Below are positions 34,701-43,591 of a DNA stretch of 64,000 bases, one piece after another. The notes beneath the pieces are model-generated. The model was not told the origin of the DNA. It did not search any database and was given only the letters and a program-made list of their open reading frames with translations. The position numbers were made by a program, and so were the translations under genes. Position 1 is the stretch's first letter; every line of letters begins with the position of its first letter. The stretch covers positions 1 through 64,000 of the forward strand of contig NZ_JBQKLQ010000007.1 of NCBI RefSeq assembly GCF_052116145.1. The letters are read 5' to 3'. This stretch comes from Fundicoccus sp052116145. GTDB taxonomy: Bacteria > Bacillota > Bacilli > Lactobacillales > Aerococcaceae.

Positions 34701-35915
34701 TTATTTAATTGCGTGTGCTTTGCGTTTTTGAGGATAGATTAAACCAAAGAAATAAGCAATAACACCTAAAAGACTCATGATGATACAGAAAAACAGGCCG
34801 TATTTCACATCGTAGCGATTAATCAACCAACCTCCAATTAAACTCCCAAAAACACTTCCTAGTGTATGAGCCGTCGTCACAAGCGATTGCCCTTTTACTT
34901 TATCTTCAGCAGCCATTTCTTGGTTCACATAATATACGGAAGACACAATATAAAGTCCGAAAGATAGAATTTGAAACACCTGTGCAAGATAGACGCCACC
35001 TACGGTCATGGCTGTAAAGGTTAAAGTTGTTTTCACAAAAAAGAAAATCCCTGTGACCATCATTAAAACTCTGCTTGGTACGTAACGATTAATTCGCGTA
35101 AAGAAAATCATGATCGGCATTTCTGAAATAGCTGCTAAGGCGATTGCATTCCCCATGTTTTCAGTATTGCCCCCTACGTTTTCGACAATTTGGAGCATAA
35201 ACAAATTGATAAAATTATGACCGACAAAGAAACAAAAAGAACCAAAAACAATGTACTTGAAGTGAGCGTATTTCTTGAAGAATGACACTTCACTGGCTTT
35301 TAAAGCGACTTCCACTGTATTTAATTTGACATTGTCGATGTGATGATTAAATAAGGCTTGTAAGTAATGTTTAAATAAATGACGCAACATAAATAAATAT
35401 AAACTGTAACCAATAATGGCCATCATTAAAATACTGTTATGTCCCATTCGAGTTATTAAAATCCCTAAAATAGTCGAAGTTAAGGCAAAAGAGGCACTTT
35501 CGACCGCTCGGCAAACGCCATAATTCAGTTTAAAACCGTTATTCATCAAGAAGACACCCGTGGCACTCATGAAGGGCATTAAGGTGGCTTGGAGCATTAA
35601 AACCAGTGTATACATAATGGCAACGAGCAAGAAAATTTTCTGGCTAAAAAACAGGCCTATTAATAAAGCTAAACTAGGAATAACAATCATGACATTCACA
35701 TGCACCAGATTCAATCGAACGCTTCGGTCCACTTTACCTCCTAGCCAGGGTTGAATAAAACTAGCTAATAAATTGGCTAAAGATGTGACCATTCCAATTT
35801 GAAACTCATCAAAACCATTCGCTACTAAAAAGACGACACTATAAGCTGAAATTGAGCCGATTATGATATCATAACTTCCCATTAAACCTGCAAAGCTAAC
35901 ATTTATTTTTTTCAC
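34701..35915 (-). CDS. MFS transporter
   Basis: About 12 membrane segments over 404 residues. The loop between segments 2 and 3 reads GGKVDRSVR, the MFS signature position, and the overall pattern resembles the oligosaccharide/proton symporter-like MFS group. The start is uncertain: GTG 35915 beginning KKINVSFAG fits the GAGGTGG site better than ATG 35930. Substrate unknown. It faces manA across a shared terminator. Confidence 0.82.
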   Translation of the reverse strand: MKKINVSFAGLMGSYDIIIGSISAYSVVFLVANGFDEFQIGMVTSLANLLASFIQPWLGGKVDRSVRLNLVHVNVMIVIPSLALLIGLFFSQKIFLLVAIMYTLVLMLQATLMPFMSATGVFLMNNGFKLNYGVCRAVESASFALTSTILGILITRMGHNSILMMAIIGYSLYLFMLRHLFKHYLQALFNHHIDNVKLNTVEVALKASEVSFFKKYAHFKYIVFGSFCFFVGHNFINLFMLQIVENVGGNTENMGNAIALAAISEMPIMIFFTRINRYVPSRVLMMVTGIFFFVKTTLTFTAMTVGGVYLAQVFQILSFGLYIVSSVYYVNQEMAAEDKVKGQSLVTTAHTLGSVFGSLIGGWLINRYDVKYGLFFCIIMSLLGVIAYFFGLIYPQKRKAHAIK

Positions 35916-36035
35916 ATGCCACCACCTCATTCGATCATAGTCATTAAAAGTATCATATCATGTTATCAGGTAAATAGTTCACTATTTTTTGGATAATCTG
36001 TCTAAATTTTATCTTACTATTAGTTTGCTCGAAGT

Positions 36036-36111
36036 AAAAAAAACACGCCCTTTTGTCTCAGCAGAAACTGCCTTGGCAGAATCAGCTGACACATAAAAAA
36101 GGCGTATTTTT
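36036..36111 (-). terminator. Terminator behind the APH-like gene
   Basis: ACGCC and GGCGT arms with inner stems; the T-run is on the minus strand, just after the stop at 36130. Confidence 0.75.
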
Positions 36112-36129
36112 AGTCTTGATTGCTAATAG

Positions 36130-36930
36130 TTAAAAGAATTCATCCAACAAAATATAGTACTTTAGTTTCTCCCAATCGGGTTCTAGCTCCAAATAAGAAA
36201 ATAATTCAGCTGGATCAGCATGTGTTATCGGCTGATTATCGTAGACTCCAGCAAAATTATGCGATAGGCTACGATAAACTAACGCGATGTCACGGTATTT
36301 ATCCGCAATGCCGGCTCTACCAAGGTCGATATAGCCGCTGACTCTTGTTAAATCATCACTGAAGAAAATACTTGGCAGGCAAAAATCACCGTGTGAGAAA
36401 ACTAAGTCTTCTTGAGGTTGTTGGTCTTCAAGCCACTTTAATAAGGCTTTGGGATCTTTAAAACCATTCGGTCCGAAAGTTTCTTTTTCCGCTTGAAGTA
36501 TATCTACCCTATTTTGCAATAGGTTGGTTCTGGCTTGTTCTAACGTTTGGCTAAGTCTTTGGTCACTGGGACATGTAGTGATATCCAGAGACCAGAGTTG
36601 TTTTAAGGCTTGAGCGAGGGCTTGCATGAGTTGTCGCGCGTCTTTTCTAGCGCTTGGCGCTGCTGCCGAGAGGCTGTTTAGGCGTTCCATTAAGACAAAA
36701 ACGTGGGACTCATTTTTGGCAACCTCAATGATACTTGGCACTGGCAATTTGCCTGGTAACCAGTCTTGTAACATGAAGGCCTCATTCAGTGCTTCGGCTG
36801 ACAGAGTTGAAATCTTCAGTGCGTATTTTTCAGTCAATAAAATGGTTGAATCGGATAAACCAACGTCATCCAGTGTAAAGTATTGGTCTCGTAAATATTG
36901 GCGGATTTGTTGTGGCATGACAAAAGGCAT
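36130..36930 (-). CDS. Aminoglycoside 3'-phosphotransferase-like kinase with altered metal motif
   Basis: Eukaryotic-like kinase fold of 266 residues. The APH(3') pattern is clear: LSDSTILLTEKYALKIS with the ATP-binding Lys, VFVLMERLNS, catalytic VFSHGDFCLPSIFF, GYIDLGRAGIADKYRDIAL and the terminal LKYYILLDEFF. In known APH(3') enzymes the Brenner loop reads H-G-D-x4-N; here the Asn is Ser (HGDFCLPS). Resistance activity is therefore unproven. The ATG lies behind GAGGTG, four bases after the GyrI-like stop. Confidence 0.8.
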   Translation of the reverse strand: MPFVMPQQIRQYLRDQYFTLDDVGLSDSTILLTEKYALKISTLSAEALNEAFMLQDWLPGKLPVPSIIEVAKNESHVFVLMERLNSLSAAAPSARKDARQLMQALAQALKQLWSLDITTCPSDQRLSQTLEQARTNLLQNRVDILQAEKETFGPNGFKDPKALLKWLEDQQPQEDLVFSHGDFCLPSIFFSDDLTRVSGYIDLGRAGIADKYRDIALVYRSLSHNFAGVYDNQPITHADPAELFSYLELEPDWEKLKYYILLDEFF

Positions 36931-36934
36931 CTTG

Positions 36935-37570
36935 TCACCTCTTTTCTCGAACACGCAACCTTAAGGTCGTTTTATACTTTTCAGGAGGAACGCGGCGCGG
37001 ATCACTGAGATAAATTTCTCTATGTACGTATTCATCCATTATCCACTGTCTTTCAAGCCCTTGCTCAGCCATAAAGGCCTCCAGCAAGTCGAAACTCGCT
37101 GCTTCATCGTCATAAGGCCCATGGTGCATGATCTGAGCAACCTGACCTTCTGTGTACGTTTCAAAAGCAACTTCTTTTATCAAGGGATGACCTGATTTTT
37201 TTAGTGCTTCTTCTTTGGCAAGTTGAAAGTCCTCTTGTGTCACTTGAGCCGGTTGTCGAATCATCAGTTTGTATACAAACAAGTCTTTGTTCAAGGGTCC
37301 AAGGGGATCATAGTCTTCTTGCGTCCATAGGCCCTCGAGCGGGTAAACAGTATACTCAAAGGCTGCTCCTGCCAATTCGCCTCGCTTGAGTTTGAAGCGT
37401 AAATTGTAGGCTATCGGATAAAGTGCCGCAATTCTTTGAGCATAATCGTCTTGATTAGGATTACCTTTGCCTGTAATTGTGATGAACTTCATCTCAGGAA
37501 TCTCAAGTAGTGTCGGTTTTATTTTAGCTAGATAGAGCTCTTTTTCAGCTTTGCGCCATTCATGTTTCAT
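36935..37570 (-). CDS. GyrI-like domain protein
   Basis: 211 residues of the GyrI/BmrR-C small-molecule-binding fold: EIPEMKFITITGKGNPNQDD, AALYPIAYNLRF, PLEGLWTQED and the tandem second half ending PEKYKTTLRLRVR. Such proteins bind or hydrolyse amphipathic toxins. The ATG 37570 stands behind AGGAG, after the stop of the preceding gene. It is followed after four bases by the APH-like gene, so the two form a pair, possibly for drug or toxin handling. Confidence 0.85.
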   Translation of the reverse strand: MKHEWRKAEKELYLAKIKPTLLEIPEMKFITITGKGNPNQDDYAQRIAALYPIAYNLRFKLKRGELAGAAFEYTVYPLEGLWTQEDYDPLGPLNKDLFVYKLMIRQPAQVTQEDFQLAKEEALKKSGHPLIKEVAFETYTEGQVAQIMHHGPYDDEAASFDLLEAFMAEQGLERQWIMDEYVHREIYLSDPRRVPPEKYKTTLRLRVREKR

Positions 37571-37580
37571 ATGGCTACTC

Positions 37581-39116
37581 CTAGTTATATGAATTCTTTT
37601 GTAAATCGTCATTTCCGTCTGCTTCAGGCTCAGCTTCAAGCATGTCCGCCACGATTTCTTCAGAAACTTCTTCTTTGGCGGTCTCGAGTGAGTCGTCTAC
37701 AGGTGTTAAAGCGTCTACCAACTCGCCATTGATTGCTTCAGTCGGAATAGCTGTCTCTTCTATTGACAGGTCTGCTGCCACAGAGGCTTCAGTTGTGTCT
37801 GTTGTGTCGTCACCGAGCGTGTCTTCATCTGCTAAAATTGCTTCGAACAAGTCATCGTCCTCAGTCGCCATGCGATCTTCTTCCAATTCATAGCTAGCCC
37901 TTACGCCGGTTTGATCAGACAATGACTCGTCCTCAGATAATTCTCCTGATACTTTTGTGTCAGCTAATTCTGTTTCGTAAGTGACGGTTGTTTCATCATC
38001 CAAGCTTAGTTCCGATTCCGTGACAGAGGCTAATTCCTCGGTTGGAATCTCTTCTTTGAACCAGTCTTGCTCGCTCGCGTCTGCTTCGCTTGTCGTATCG
38101 CTTGCGAAATTCGAGGATAGTGTAGCTGCCGCTGTGGTAGTGGTACTGGCTGCAGCTTCTTCTCCTAATTCTGAATCAGTCAATTGGCTTGTGCCATCTT
38201 CAAGCGTCGTTTCGTCTTTTTTACGCGAATCTTTTGCTTTTTTAGCGGCAGATGATACTGCACCTGCAGAAGCTTTCGTCATTTTCGACACACCGCGTCC
38301 TAAGCCTCTTCCTAAACTTGAAAGAGCTCGCCCAATTTGAGCGGAGAATGGTAAGAACTGTGAGGTTTTTCGAGTATAATCTTGTAACTCGTCACGCTCT
38401 TGATATTTCAATTCACTACTTGAGCGGCTTGCTAGGTAGATGGCAAATAATGTCATCATGATAGGACTTAAGATGCCCAATAAATTGTTCCAATCTACGA
38501 TTGAAATGAAGTAAATTCCCCACCAGACAATCGCCGTTCCAAAATAATGAGGATGTCGGGAGATGCGCCATAAGCCTTTTGTTAACATTTGGCCTTCATT
38601 TTCTGGTTTACTTAGGAATTTTTTTAATTGGACTTCTGAACCAATTTCAAACAACATGCCGAGTGCCCATAGAGCCACCCCCACATACTGCCACCAACTA
38701 AGCGTTTCTTGCGAGTCCAAAAAGCCAATGCTTAAAATCATTGAGACAACATAATACACAAGTAACGGGGCAATAACCAAAACAATTACAGCTTTTAAGC
38801 CAGAAAGTTTGCCTTCCCATGCTTGGCGTAATCGTTGGTAACGACTACTCTCCGGTTGATTCCAATAGAGTGTATACAAGTGAAAGGCCAATCTCAGTCC
38901 CCAAATTGTCACTGTTAAGACGAGTAAACGACGGTAAATAGATTGCGCGCCGAAAAGTAAAAAACTAGTCCAAACAACGAATACTAGTGATAACGGCCAC
39001 CCTATTTCAAGTAAAGAATAATTCTTTTTTCTAAAGGCGTAGAAAGACCAGCCTAGTATAAACACTAATAGTACTAAGGCATTATAAGTAAACAATGTAC
39101 TGACTCCGGATATCAT
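37581..39116 (-). CDS. DUF1295/steroid-reductase-like membrane protein with acidic tail
   Basis: Residues 1-250 form a polytopic membrane domain with the DUF1295 signature: WGLRLAFHLY near residue 75, then GLWRISRHPHYFGTAIVWWG near residue 190. This matches the steroid-5-alpha-reductase / isoprenylcysteine-methyltransferase superfamily. About 240 residues follow that are rich in Glu, Asp, Ser and Thr with no hydrophobic stretch, an unusual fusion for this family. The ATG 39116 is preferred because TTAGGAGGAG lies just before it. Confidence 0.8.
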   Translation of the reverse strand: MISGVSTLFTYNALVLLVFILGWSFYAFRKKNYSLLEIGWPLSLVFVVWTSFLLFGAQSIYRRLLVLTVTIWGLRLAFHLYTLYWNQPESSRYQRLRQAWEGKLSGLKAVIVLVIAPLLVYYVVSMILSIGFLDSQETLSWWQYVGVALWALGMLFEIGSEVQLKKFLSKPENEGQMLTKGLWRISRHPHYFGTAIVWWGIYFISIVDWNNLLGILSPIMMTLFAIYLASRSSSELKYQERDELQDYTRKTSQFLPFSAQIGRALSSLGRGLGRGVSKMTKASAGAVSSAAKKAKDSRKKDETTLEDGTSQLTDSELGEEAAASTTTTAAATLSSNFASDTTSEADASEQDWFKEEIPTEELASVTESELSLDDETTVTYETELADTKVSGELSEDESLSDQTGVRASYELEEDRMATEDDDLFEAILADEDTLGDDTTDTTEASVAADLSIEETAIPTEAINGELVDALTPVDDSLETAKEEVSEEIVADMLEAEPEADGNDDLQKNSYN

Positions 39117-39255
39117 AAAATCTCCTCCTAAATATTTTCGTTTGAACACATTTTTAGCGCTTTCTTATAACTCATTTTAGCACTTCTAACTTTTTAAGTA
39201 AAAATAATTCCTCTTCTATTTGGAAATCACGCAGAAGAGAAATGACTTTAATTTT

Positions 39256-39300
39256 CTAAAAAACTGAGGGCCGCCCCTTGCCCAATTTAGGGCTTCCTCT
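39256..39300 (-). terminator. Minus-strand terminator without a recognised gene
   Basis: GAGG-GCCC and GGGC-CCTC arms are followed by TTTTTT on the minus strand. Upstream (39304-39430) is a 41-codon open stretch ending VGQLSD that looks like the tail of a lost gene. Confidence 0.55.
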
Positions 39301-39470
39301 TATTTAATCAGACAGCTGACCAACATAGATCAATTGGGCGATTAATATGAGACTGTTACTTAACTTGATTTTGGTGGACCCAACTTTAACTTCTTGGGCG
39401 GATTCACGGTCAGTTTTATGAATAAACGCTTAGGTTATTTGAGTAAAATGAAATTATTCTCATTTTTGTG

Positions 39471-39499
39471 TTGACATTCCCTTCCAACCAGTCTAATAT
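39471..39499 (+). promoter_or_regulatory. argGH promoter
   Basis: TTGACA (39471-39476), 17-base spacer, TAATAT (39494-39499), followed by the T-box leader. Confidence 0.85.
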
Positions 39500-39532
39500 A
39501 CTAATCATAATTTAATATTAAAATATCGATGA

Positions 39533-39790
39533 TGAAGAGAGTAAGTTCGAAGTAACTCACAGCGAGTTGGGATAGAGTGGAAGCCCAATGTGTAACTAAC
39601 AACCGAAACGCACTTCTGAGATGGAGAGACAAAATTTGAGTAGTCTCTTCCGCCTTCAAGCGTTAAGACAATGAGTTGGATTCGCCTTATTAATTATTTA
39701 ATTATTTAATTATTTAATTGGGCCGATCAAATAGAGTGGTACCGCGAGCATATAATATGACCCGTCTCTTAGTTAAGAGGCGGTTTTTTT
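39533..39790 (+). promoter_or_regulatory. T-box riboswitch, arginine specifier, upstream of argGH
   Basis: The T-box sequence AGAGTGGTACCGCG (39733-39746) is followed by a terminator CCGTCTCTT / AAGAGGCGG and T-run (39762-39790). In stem I, GAAG/CTTC and TTCG/CGAA close a loop with AGTA on one side and ACGCA on the other, putting the codon CGC (Arg) at 39609-39611. AGAG of the T-box can pair with CTCT in the terminator's left arm, the antiterminator. Uncharged tRNA-Arg would turn on argGH. Confidence 0.93.
39692..39719. repeat. 8-bp tandem repeat inside the T-box leader
   Basis: AATTATTT is repeated three and a half times in the linker between stem I and the antiterminator. Copy number could vary by slippage and alter leader spacing. 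Confidence 0.85.
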
Positions 39791-39831
39791 GTATTTAAAA
39801 ATAGATAAAGAAGATAAGGGAGCGTTATAAA

Positions 39832-41034
39832 ATGGTAAAAGAAAAAATAGTTCTAGCATATTCTGGTGGTTTGGACACGTCGATTACAATTCCATGGTTA
39901 AAAGATAATTATGATAGTGAGATTATTGCAGTCTGTGTGGATGTGGGTCAAAAAGAAGATTGGGATCTAGTCGAACAAAAAGCGTTGGCTTCGGGTGCAG
40001 CAAAATTTTATAATCCGCATGTGAGTGATGAATTTGCGGCTGATTTTATTTATCCAGCAGTGGCGGGCAATGTTAAATATCAAGGGACCTATTTATTAGG
40101 GACTGCCTTAGCTCGTCCATTAATTGCCAAAAAGCTAGTTGAAATCGCCCATGCTGAGGGGGCTTCAGCCATCTGTCATGGTTGTACAGGCAAAGGCAAT
40201 GATCAAGTTCGTTTCGAAATGGGAATTGCGGCTTTTGATAGCGAGATGACCATCATAGCGCCCTGGAGAATCTGGGATATTAAATCACGGGAGGATGCGA
40301 TTGATTATGCTACCTTAAAAGGCGTGCCAATCACATCAACCAAAGAAAAGATTTACTCAGAGGACGAAAACTTAATGCATATTTCTCATGAAGGTGGCAA
40401 TATTGAAGCACCTGAAAATGCCGTCAATTATGCAGATATTTTACATATTACAGCGGCACTTGAAGATACACCCAATGAAGCTGAAATTGTGACGATTGAA
40501 TTTGCCCAAGGTAATGCGATTGCCGTCAATGGTGTGTCCATGACGCCTTTCGAGGTAGTTGCTGAATTAAATGCTTTAGGCGGCAAACACGGCATTGGCG
40601 TGTTAGACTGGATAGAAGACCGGACGATTGGTATGAAATCGCGTGGTATTTATGAAACGCCTGGGGCGACCATTTTGATGGAAGCTCATCAACGATTAGA
40701 AAGTTTAACGCTAACCAAGGAAACAATTAAAATCAAACAACATATTTCGATGGAATATGCTGAATTAATTTACAATGGCCAATGGTACTCCCAAGCTAAC
40801 GAAGCCATTCAAGCTTTTATCACCAAAACCCAAGAAACAGTTAGCGGAACAGTGGCTTTAAAACTATTCAAAGGAAACCTATTGCCGCATGGTTTATCAT
40901 CGCCTTATGCCCTATTCGACCAAGATGTCAGTGGCTTTGGTGAAGACGATTTATTCACACATCATGATGCACAAGGCTACATCAATGTTATTACGTTACC
41001 TACAAAAATTCAGAAAAGAAAAGGATTGATTTAA
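39832..41034 (+). CDS. argG: Argininosuccinate synthase
   Basis: Joins citrulline and aspartate using ATP in arginine synthesis. The PP-loop is AYSGGLDTS (residues 9-17); GTALARPLIAKKLVE and CHGCTGKGNDQVRFE near residue 118 are also diagnostic. 400 residues is standard. It starts behind AAGGGAG and ends directly at the ATG of argH. Control is by the T-box. Citrulline could come from arcA or arcB because no upstream arg genes are seen. Confidence 0.97.
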   Translation: MVKEKIVLAYSGGLDTSITIPWLKDNYDSEIIAVCVDVGQKEDWDLVEQKALASGAAKFYNPHVSDEFAADFIYPAVAGNVKYQGTYLLGTALARPLIAKKLVEIAHAEGASAICHGCTGKGNDQVRFEMGIAAFDSEMTIIAPWRIWDIKSREDAIDYATLKGVPITSTKEKIYSEDENLMHISHEGGNIEAPENAVNYADILHITAALEDTPNEAEIVTIEFAQGNAIAVNGVSMTPFEVVAELNALGGKHGIGVLDWIEDRTIGMKSRGIYETPGATILMEAHQRLESLTLTKETIKIKQHISMEYAELIYNGQWYSQANEAIQAFITKTQETVSGTVALKLFKGNLLPHGLSSPYALFDQDVSGFGEDDLFTHHDAQGYINVITLPTKIQKRKGLI

Positions 41035-42369
41035 ATGGCACAACTTTGGGGCGGACGTTTTCAGAACACAGCATCTGAACTGATGCAGTCTTTCAATGAA
41101 TCTTTCTCCTTAGATAAACGTTTGTGGCACGAAGATATTACGGCTAGTATTGCACATGTCACGATGTTAGGTGAAGCTCACATCCTTACCACTGAAGAAA
41201 GCACGGCTTTGGTGAAGGCTTTAAACAGCCTTCACACTGACATTGAAGCTGATCCTGCGATTCTTTCTGGCCCTCATGAAGATATTCACAGCTTTGTTGA
41301 AGCCAAAATGATTGAAGAATTAGGTACAGTTGGTAAAAAGATGCACACTGCCCGCAGTCGAAACGACCAAGTCGCAACCGATATGAAGCTCTATGTGAAG
41401 CAAAGCTTAACTCATTTAGCCTCTCTCATCCAACAGATGATGGAGACTTTCACTAGTAAAGGCGCGTCACTAGCAGATGTATTAATGCCAGCCTATACCC
41501 ACTTGCAAAGAGCTCAAATCGTGCCCTTCTCCTATGTGCTAGATGCTTATGTGGCGATGTTCGAACGCGATTACGCCAAAATTAACAGCGCCTTAGCTTC
41601 AATGGACGAGAGTCCACTAGGTGCTGGTGCTTTAGCTGGCACAACCTATGCGATTAACCGTGAGCGCACGGCTGAACTCTTAGGCTTTAGCGGTGGCCCA
41701 CAAAGAAACTATCTCGACAGCGTTAGTTCACGTGACTTTATTATCGACGCCCTCGAATGCTTTGCCAGTACGATGATGCATATGAGTCGTTTTGCCGAAG
41801 ATTTTATCATCTACTCTTCGCAAGAATTTGGCTTTGTAGAGTCTTCGGATTCCTTTGCGACCGGCAGTAGTATGATGCCACAGAAGAAGAATCCAGATGC
41901 ATTAGAACTGGTTCGTGGTAAATCGGCTAAAGTCATTAGTCTTCTTAATGCTATGTACACGACCATGAAGGGTCTACCTTTGAGCTACAACAAAGATATG
42001 CAAGAAGATAAGGCCATTTACTTCGAGGCTCTAGATACAACCGTTGCTTGCGTGCAAATTCTAACGGGTGTGGTTGAAGAGTTGCAGGTGAACAAAGATC
42101 GTCTGCAAGCGACGATTCATGAAGGCTATCTTAACGCAACAGAATTAGCTGATTACCTCGTTAGAAAAGGTATTGCCTTTCGTGAAGCGCATGAAATCGT
42201 CGGTGCAATGGTTCTACATGCCATCAATGAAGATAAGCAACTTCATGAACTATCGCTTGCTAGCATGTTGACTTTCTCACCAGAAATCACTGAGGACATC
42301 TTCGATGCACTGAATCCTGAAACGATTCTCAATCAAGGCATCAAAGCAAATATGTGGCATAAAAACTAA
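41035..42369 (+). CDS. argH: Argininosuccinate lyase
   Basis: Splits argininosuccinate to arginine and fumarate. The superfamily signature GSSMMPQKKNPD near residue 280 carries the catalytic Ser; MHTARSRNDQVATD near residue 102 and MPAYTHLQRAQ near residue 152 are conserved. 444 residues, slightly short of the usual 460 but complete. It is translated directly after argG, with AAAGGA inside the end of argG. Confidence 0.97.
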   Translation: MAQLWGGRFQNTASELMQSFNESFSLDKRLWHEDITASIAHVTMLGEAHILTTEESTALVKALNSLHTDIEADPAILSGPHEDIHSFVEAKMIEELGTVGKKMHTARSRNDQVATDMKLYVKQSLTHLASLIQQMMETFTSKGASLADVLMPAYTHLQRAQIVPFSYVLDAYVAMFERDYAKINSALASMDESPLGAGALAGTTYAINRERTAELLGFSGGPQRNYLDSVSSRDFIIDALECFASTMMHMSRFAEDFIIYSSQEFGFVESSDSFATGSSMMPQKKNPDALELVRGKSAKVISLLNAMYTTMKGLPLSYNKDMQEDKAIYFEALDTTVACVQILTGVVEELQVNKDRLQATIHEGYLNATELADYLVRKGIAFREAHEIVGAMVLHAINEDKQLHELSLASMLTFSPEITEDIFDALNPETILNQGIKANMWHKN

Positions 42370-42378
42370 TCCACCATC

Positions 42379-42430
42379 AAAATAGGACCCCAATCAGTCT
42401 GGCAACGCCAACTAATTGGGGGCTTATTTT
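42379..42430 (+). terminator. argGH terminator
   Basis: CCCCAAT and ATTGGGG with outer A/T pairs, followed by CTTATTTT. Confidence 0.88.
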
Positions 42431-42468
42431 GACTGCTATAAATTACCTTAAACTCTTTCATGTAAAAC

Positions 42469-42493
42469 AACTCTCTTGCATCCTGCAAAAGAG
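42469..42493 (-). terminator. xpt terminator
   Basis: Minus-strand CTCTTTTGCA / TGCAAGAGAG with a short loop, then TTGTTTT. Confidence 0.75.
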
Positions 42494-42508
42494 TTCATCG
42501 TTTACTTT

Positions 42509-43081
42509 CTAAAGGAAGGTTACTTTGCCGTCTTCTAAAGACTGAATACGACAAATTGAAAATACATCAATGCCCTTATCTTCTAATAATTGTCTGCCTG
42601 GTTGAAATGACTTTTCAATACAGATGCCCACTCCTACTGTTTGAGCCCCTGCTTGTTCAACTAAATCGACTAAACCTAGGGCTGCTTGACCATTCGCTAA
42701 AAAATCGTCGATGATTAATACCTTGTCAGAAGCTGATAAGTAATCCTTCGAAATTAGTACATTACTTGTCACATTTTTCGTATAACTATGAACCGGTGTC
42801 ACATATTGATCTTGTTTGATTAAAGTTGAAGGTAATGCTTTCTTAGCGAACAGCATCGGCACTCCAAAATGATGGGCGACTAATAAAGCCGGTGCAATAC
42901 CTGATGCTTCAATCGTAAACACTTTAGTTACTTTTTCATCTTTAAAATAGTGATAAAATTCTTTCTCAATTTCTTCAATGACCACTGGATCAATTTGGTG
43001 GTTTAAAAAGGAATCCACTTTTAACACATTGTTCGGAAAAACTTCTCCATGTTCAATAATCATTTCTTTCAAATAACTCAT
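42509..43081 (-). CDS. xpt: Xanthine phosphoribosyltransferase
   Basis: Purine salvage enzyme making XMP from xanthine and PRPP. NVLKVDSFLNHQIDP near residue 18 is typical of Gram-positive Xpt, and the PRPP loop is VLIIDDFLANGQAA near residue 123. The ATG 43081 stands seven bases behind AGGAG; an upstream GTG overlaps the site. Promoter TTGTAA and TATAAT (43114-43141) lies close, leaving no room for the purine riboswitch often found before xpt. PbuX is not adjacent. Confidence 0.95.
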   Translation of the reverse strand: MSYLKEMIIEHGEVFPNNVLKVDSFLNHQIDPVVIEEIEKEFYHYFKDEKVTKVFTIEASGIAPALLVAHHFGVPMLFAKKALPSTLIKQDQYVTPVHSYTKNVTSNVLISKDYLSASDKVLIIDDFLANGQAALGLVDLVEQAGAQTVGVGICIEKSFQPGRQLLEDKGIDVFSICRIQSLEDGKVTFL

Positions 43082-43113
43082 CTTTACACTCCTAATCACG
43101 CTCAAGTATTCTT

Positions 43114-43141
43114 ATTATAAGTGACTGTCGATGATTTACAA
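43114..43141 (-). promoter_or_regulatory. xpt promoter
   Basis: Minus-strand TTGTAA (43136-43141) and TATAAT (43114-43119), 16 bases apart, about 33 bases before the start. Confidence 0.75.
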
Positions 43142-43221
43142 TTGAATTGCGTATGAAATGCTACGAGGTAAAGTCCAACGTTCGACTTTCAGTGTGTTGA
43201 GTCAAACGTAATATTTGAAAC

Positions 43222-43591
43222 TTATTCTTTACTTGCGATGACCTCATTATAACTAAGCCGACCATTGGTAAAGCACTGACTTGGAATGCACTACGTGCCG
43301 GATAAGCTTGCGAAAACTGTTCAGCTTAAATCGTGTTTACGGCTGCAAAGTTATTGATGTCAGTTAGAAACACCGTCACTTTAATAACATTTTTTAAAGT
43401 TAATTTCGCTTCTGATAGGAGATAGTTGATGTTTTTTAAAGCTTGGCGTGTTTGAACTTCCACTTCTTCTATTGCGCTTGTTACTTGATTGCTTCCAAGT
43501 TGGCCAGATAAGAATACCATTTGACCTGTAGCGATTGCTTGTGAATATGGTCCAGCGGCTTCTGGTGCATTGGTTGATTTGATTTCTTCAT
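43222..43591 (-). pseudogene. ridA: RidA-family deaminase, broken
   Basis: Similarity runs the full RidA length: IKSTNAPEAAGPYSQAIATG, MVFLSGQLGS, QTRQALKNINYLL and PARSAFQVSALP. Lesions are a one-base deletion right after the ATG (43591), a TAA replacing Tyr after AAVNTI near 43327, and a shift near the end before EVIASKE. RidA removes reactive enamines/imines from PLP enzymes, so its loss here implies another copy elsewhere or tolerance. Confidence 0.9.

Noticed and set aside
37642..38340. Plus-strand Ser/Val-rich frames opposite the DUF1295 gene
   Set aside because: They are antisense images of the acidic tail codons, with no ribosome sites.
39304..39430. Short minus-strand coding stretch ending VGQLSD before a terminator
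   Set aside because: No start, only about 41 codons and no recognised family; kept only as a possible gene tail.
43100..43320. Purine riboswitch before xpt
   Set aside because: The promoter lies only about 33 bases before the gene and no riboswitch core sequence was found.
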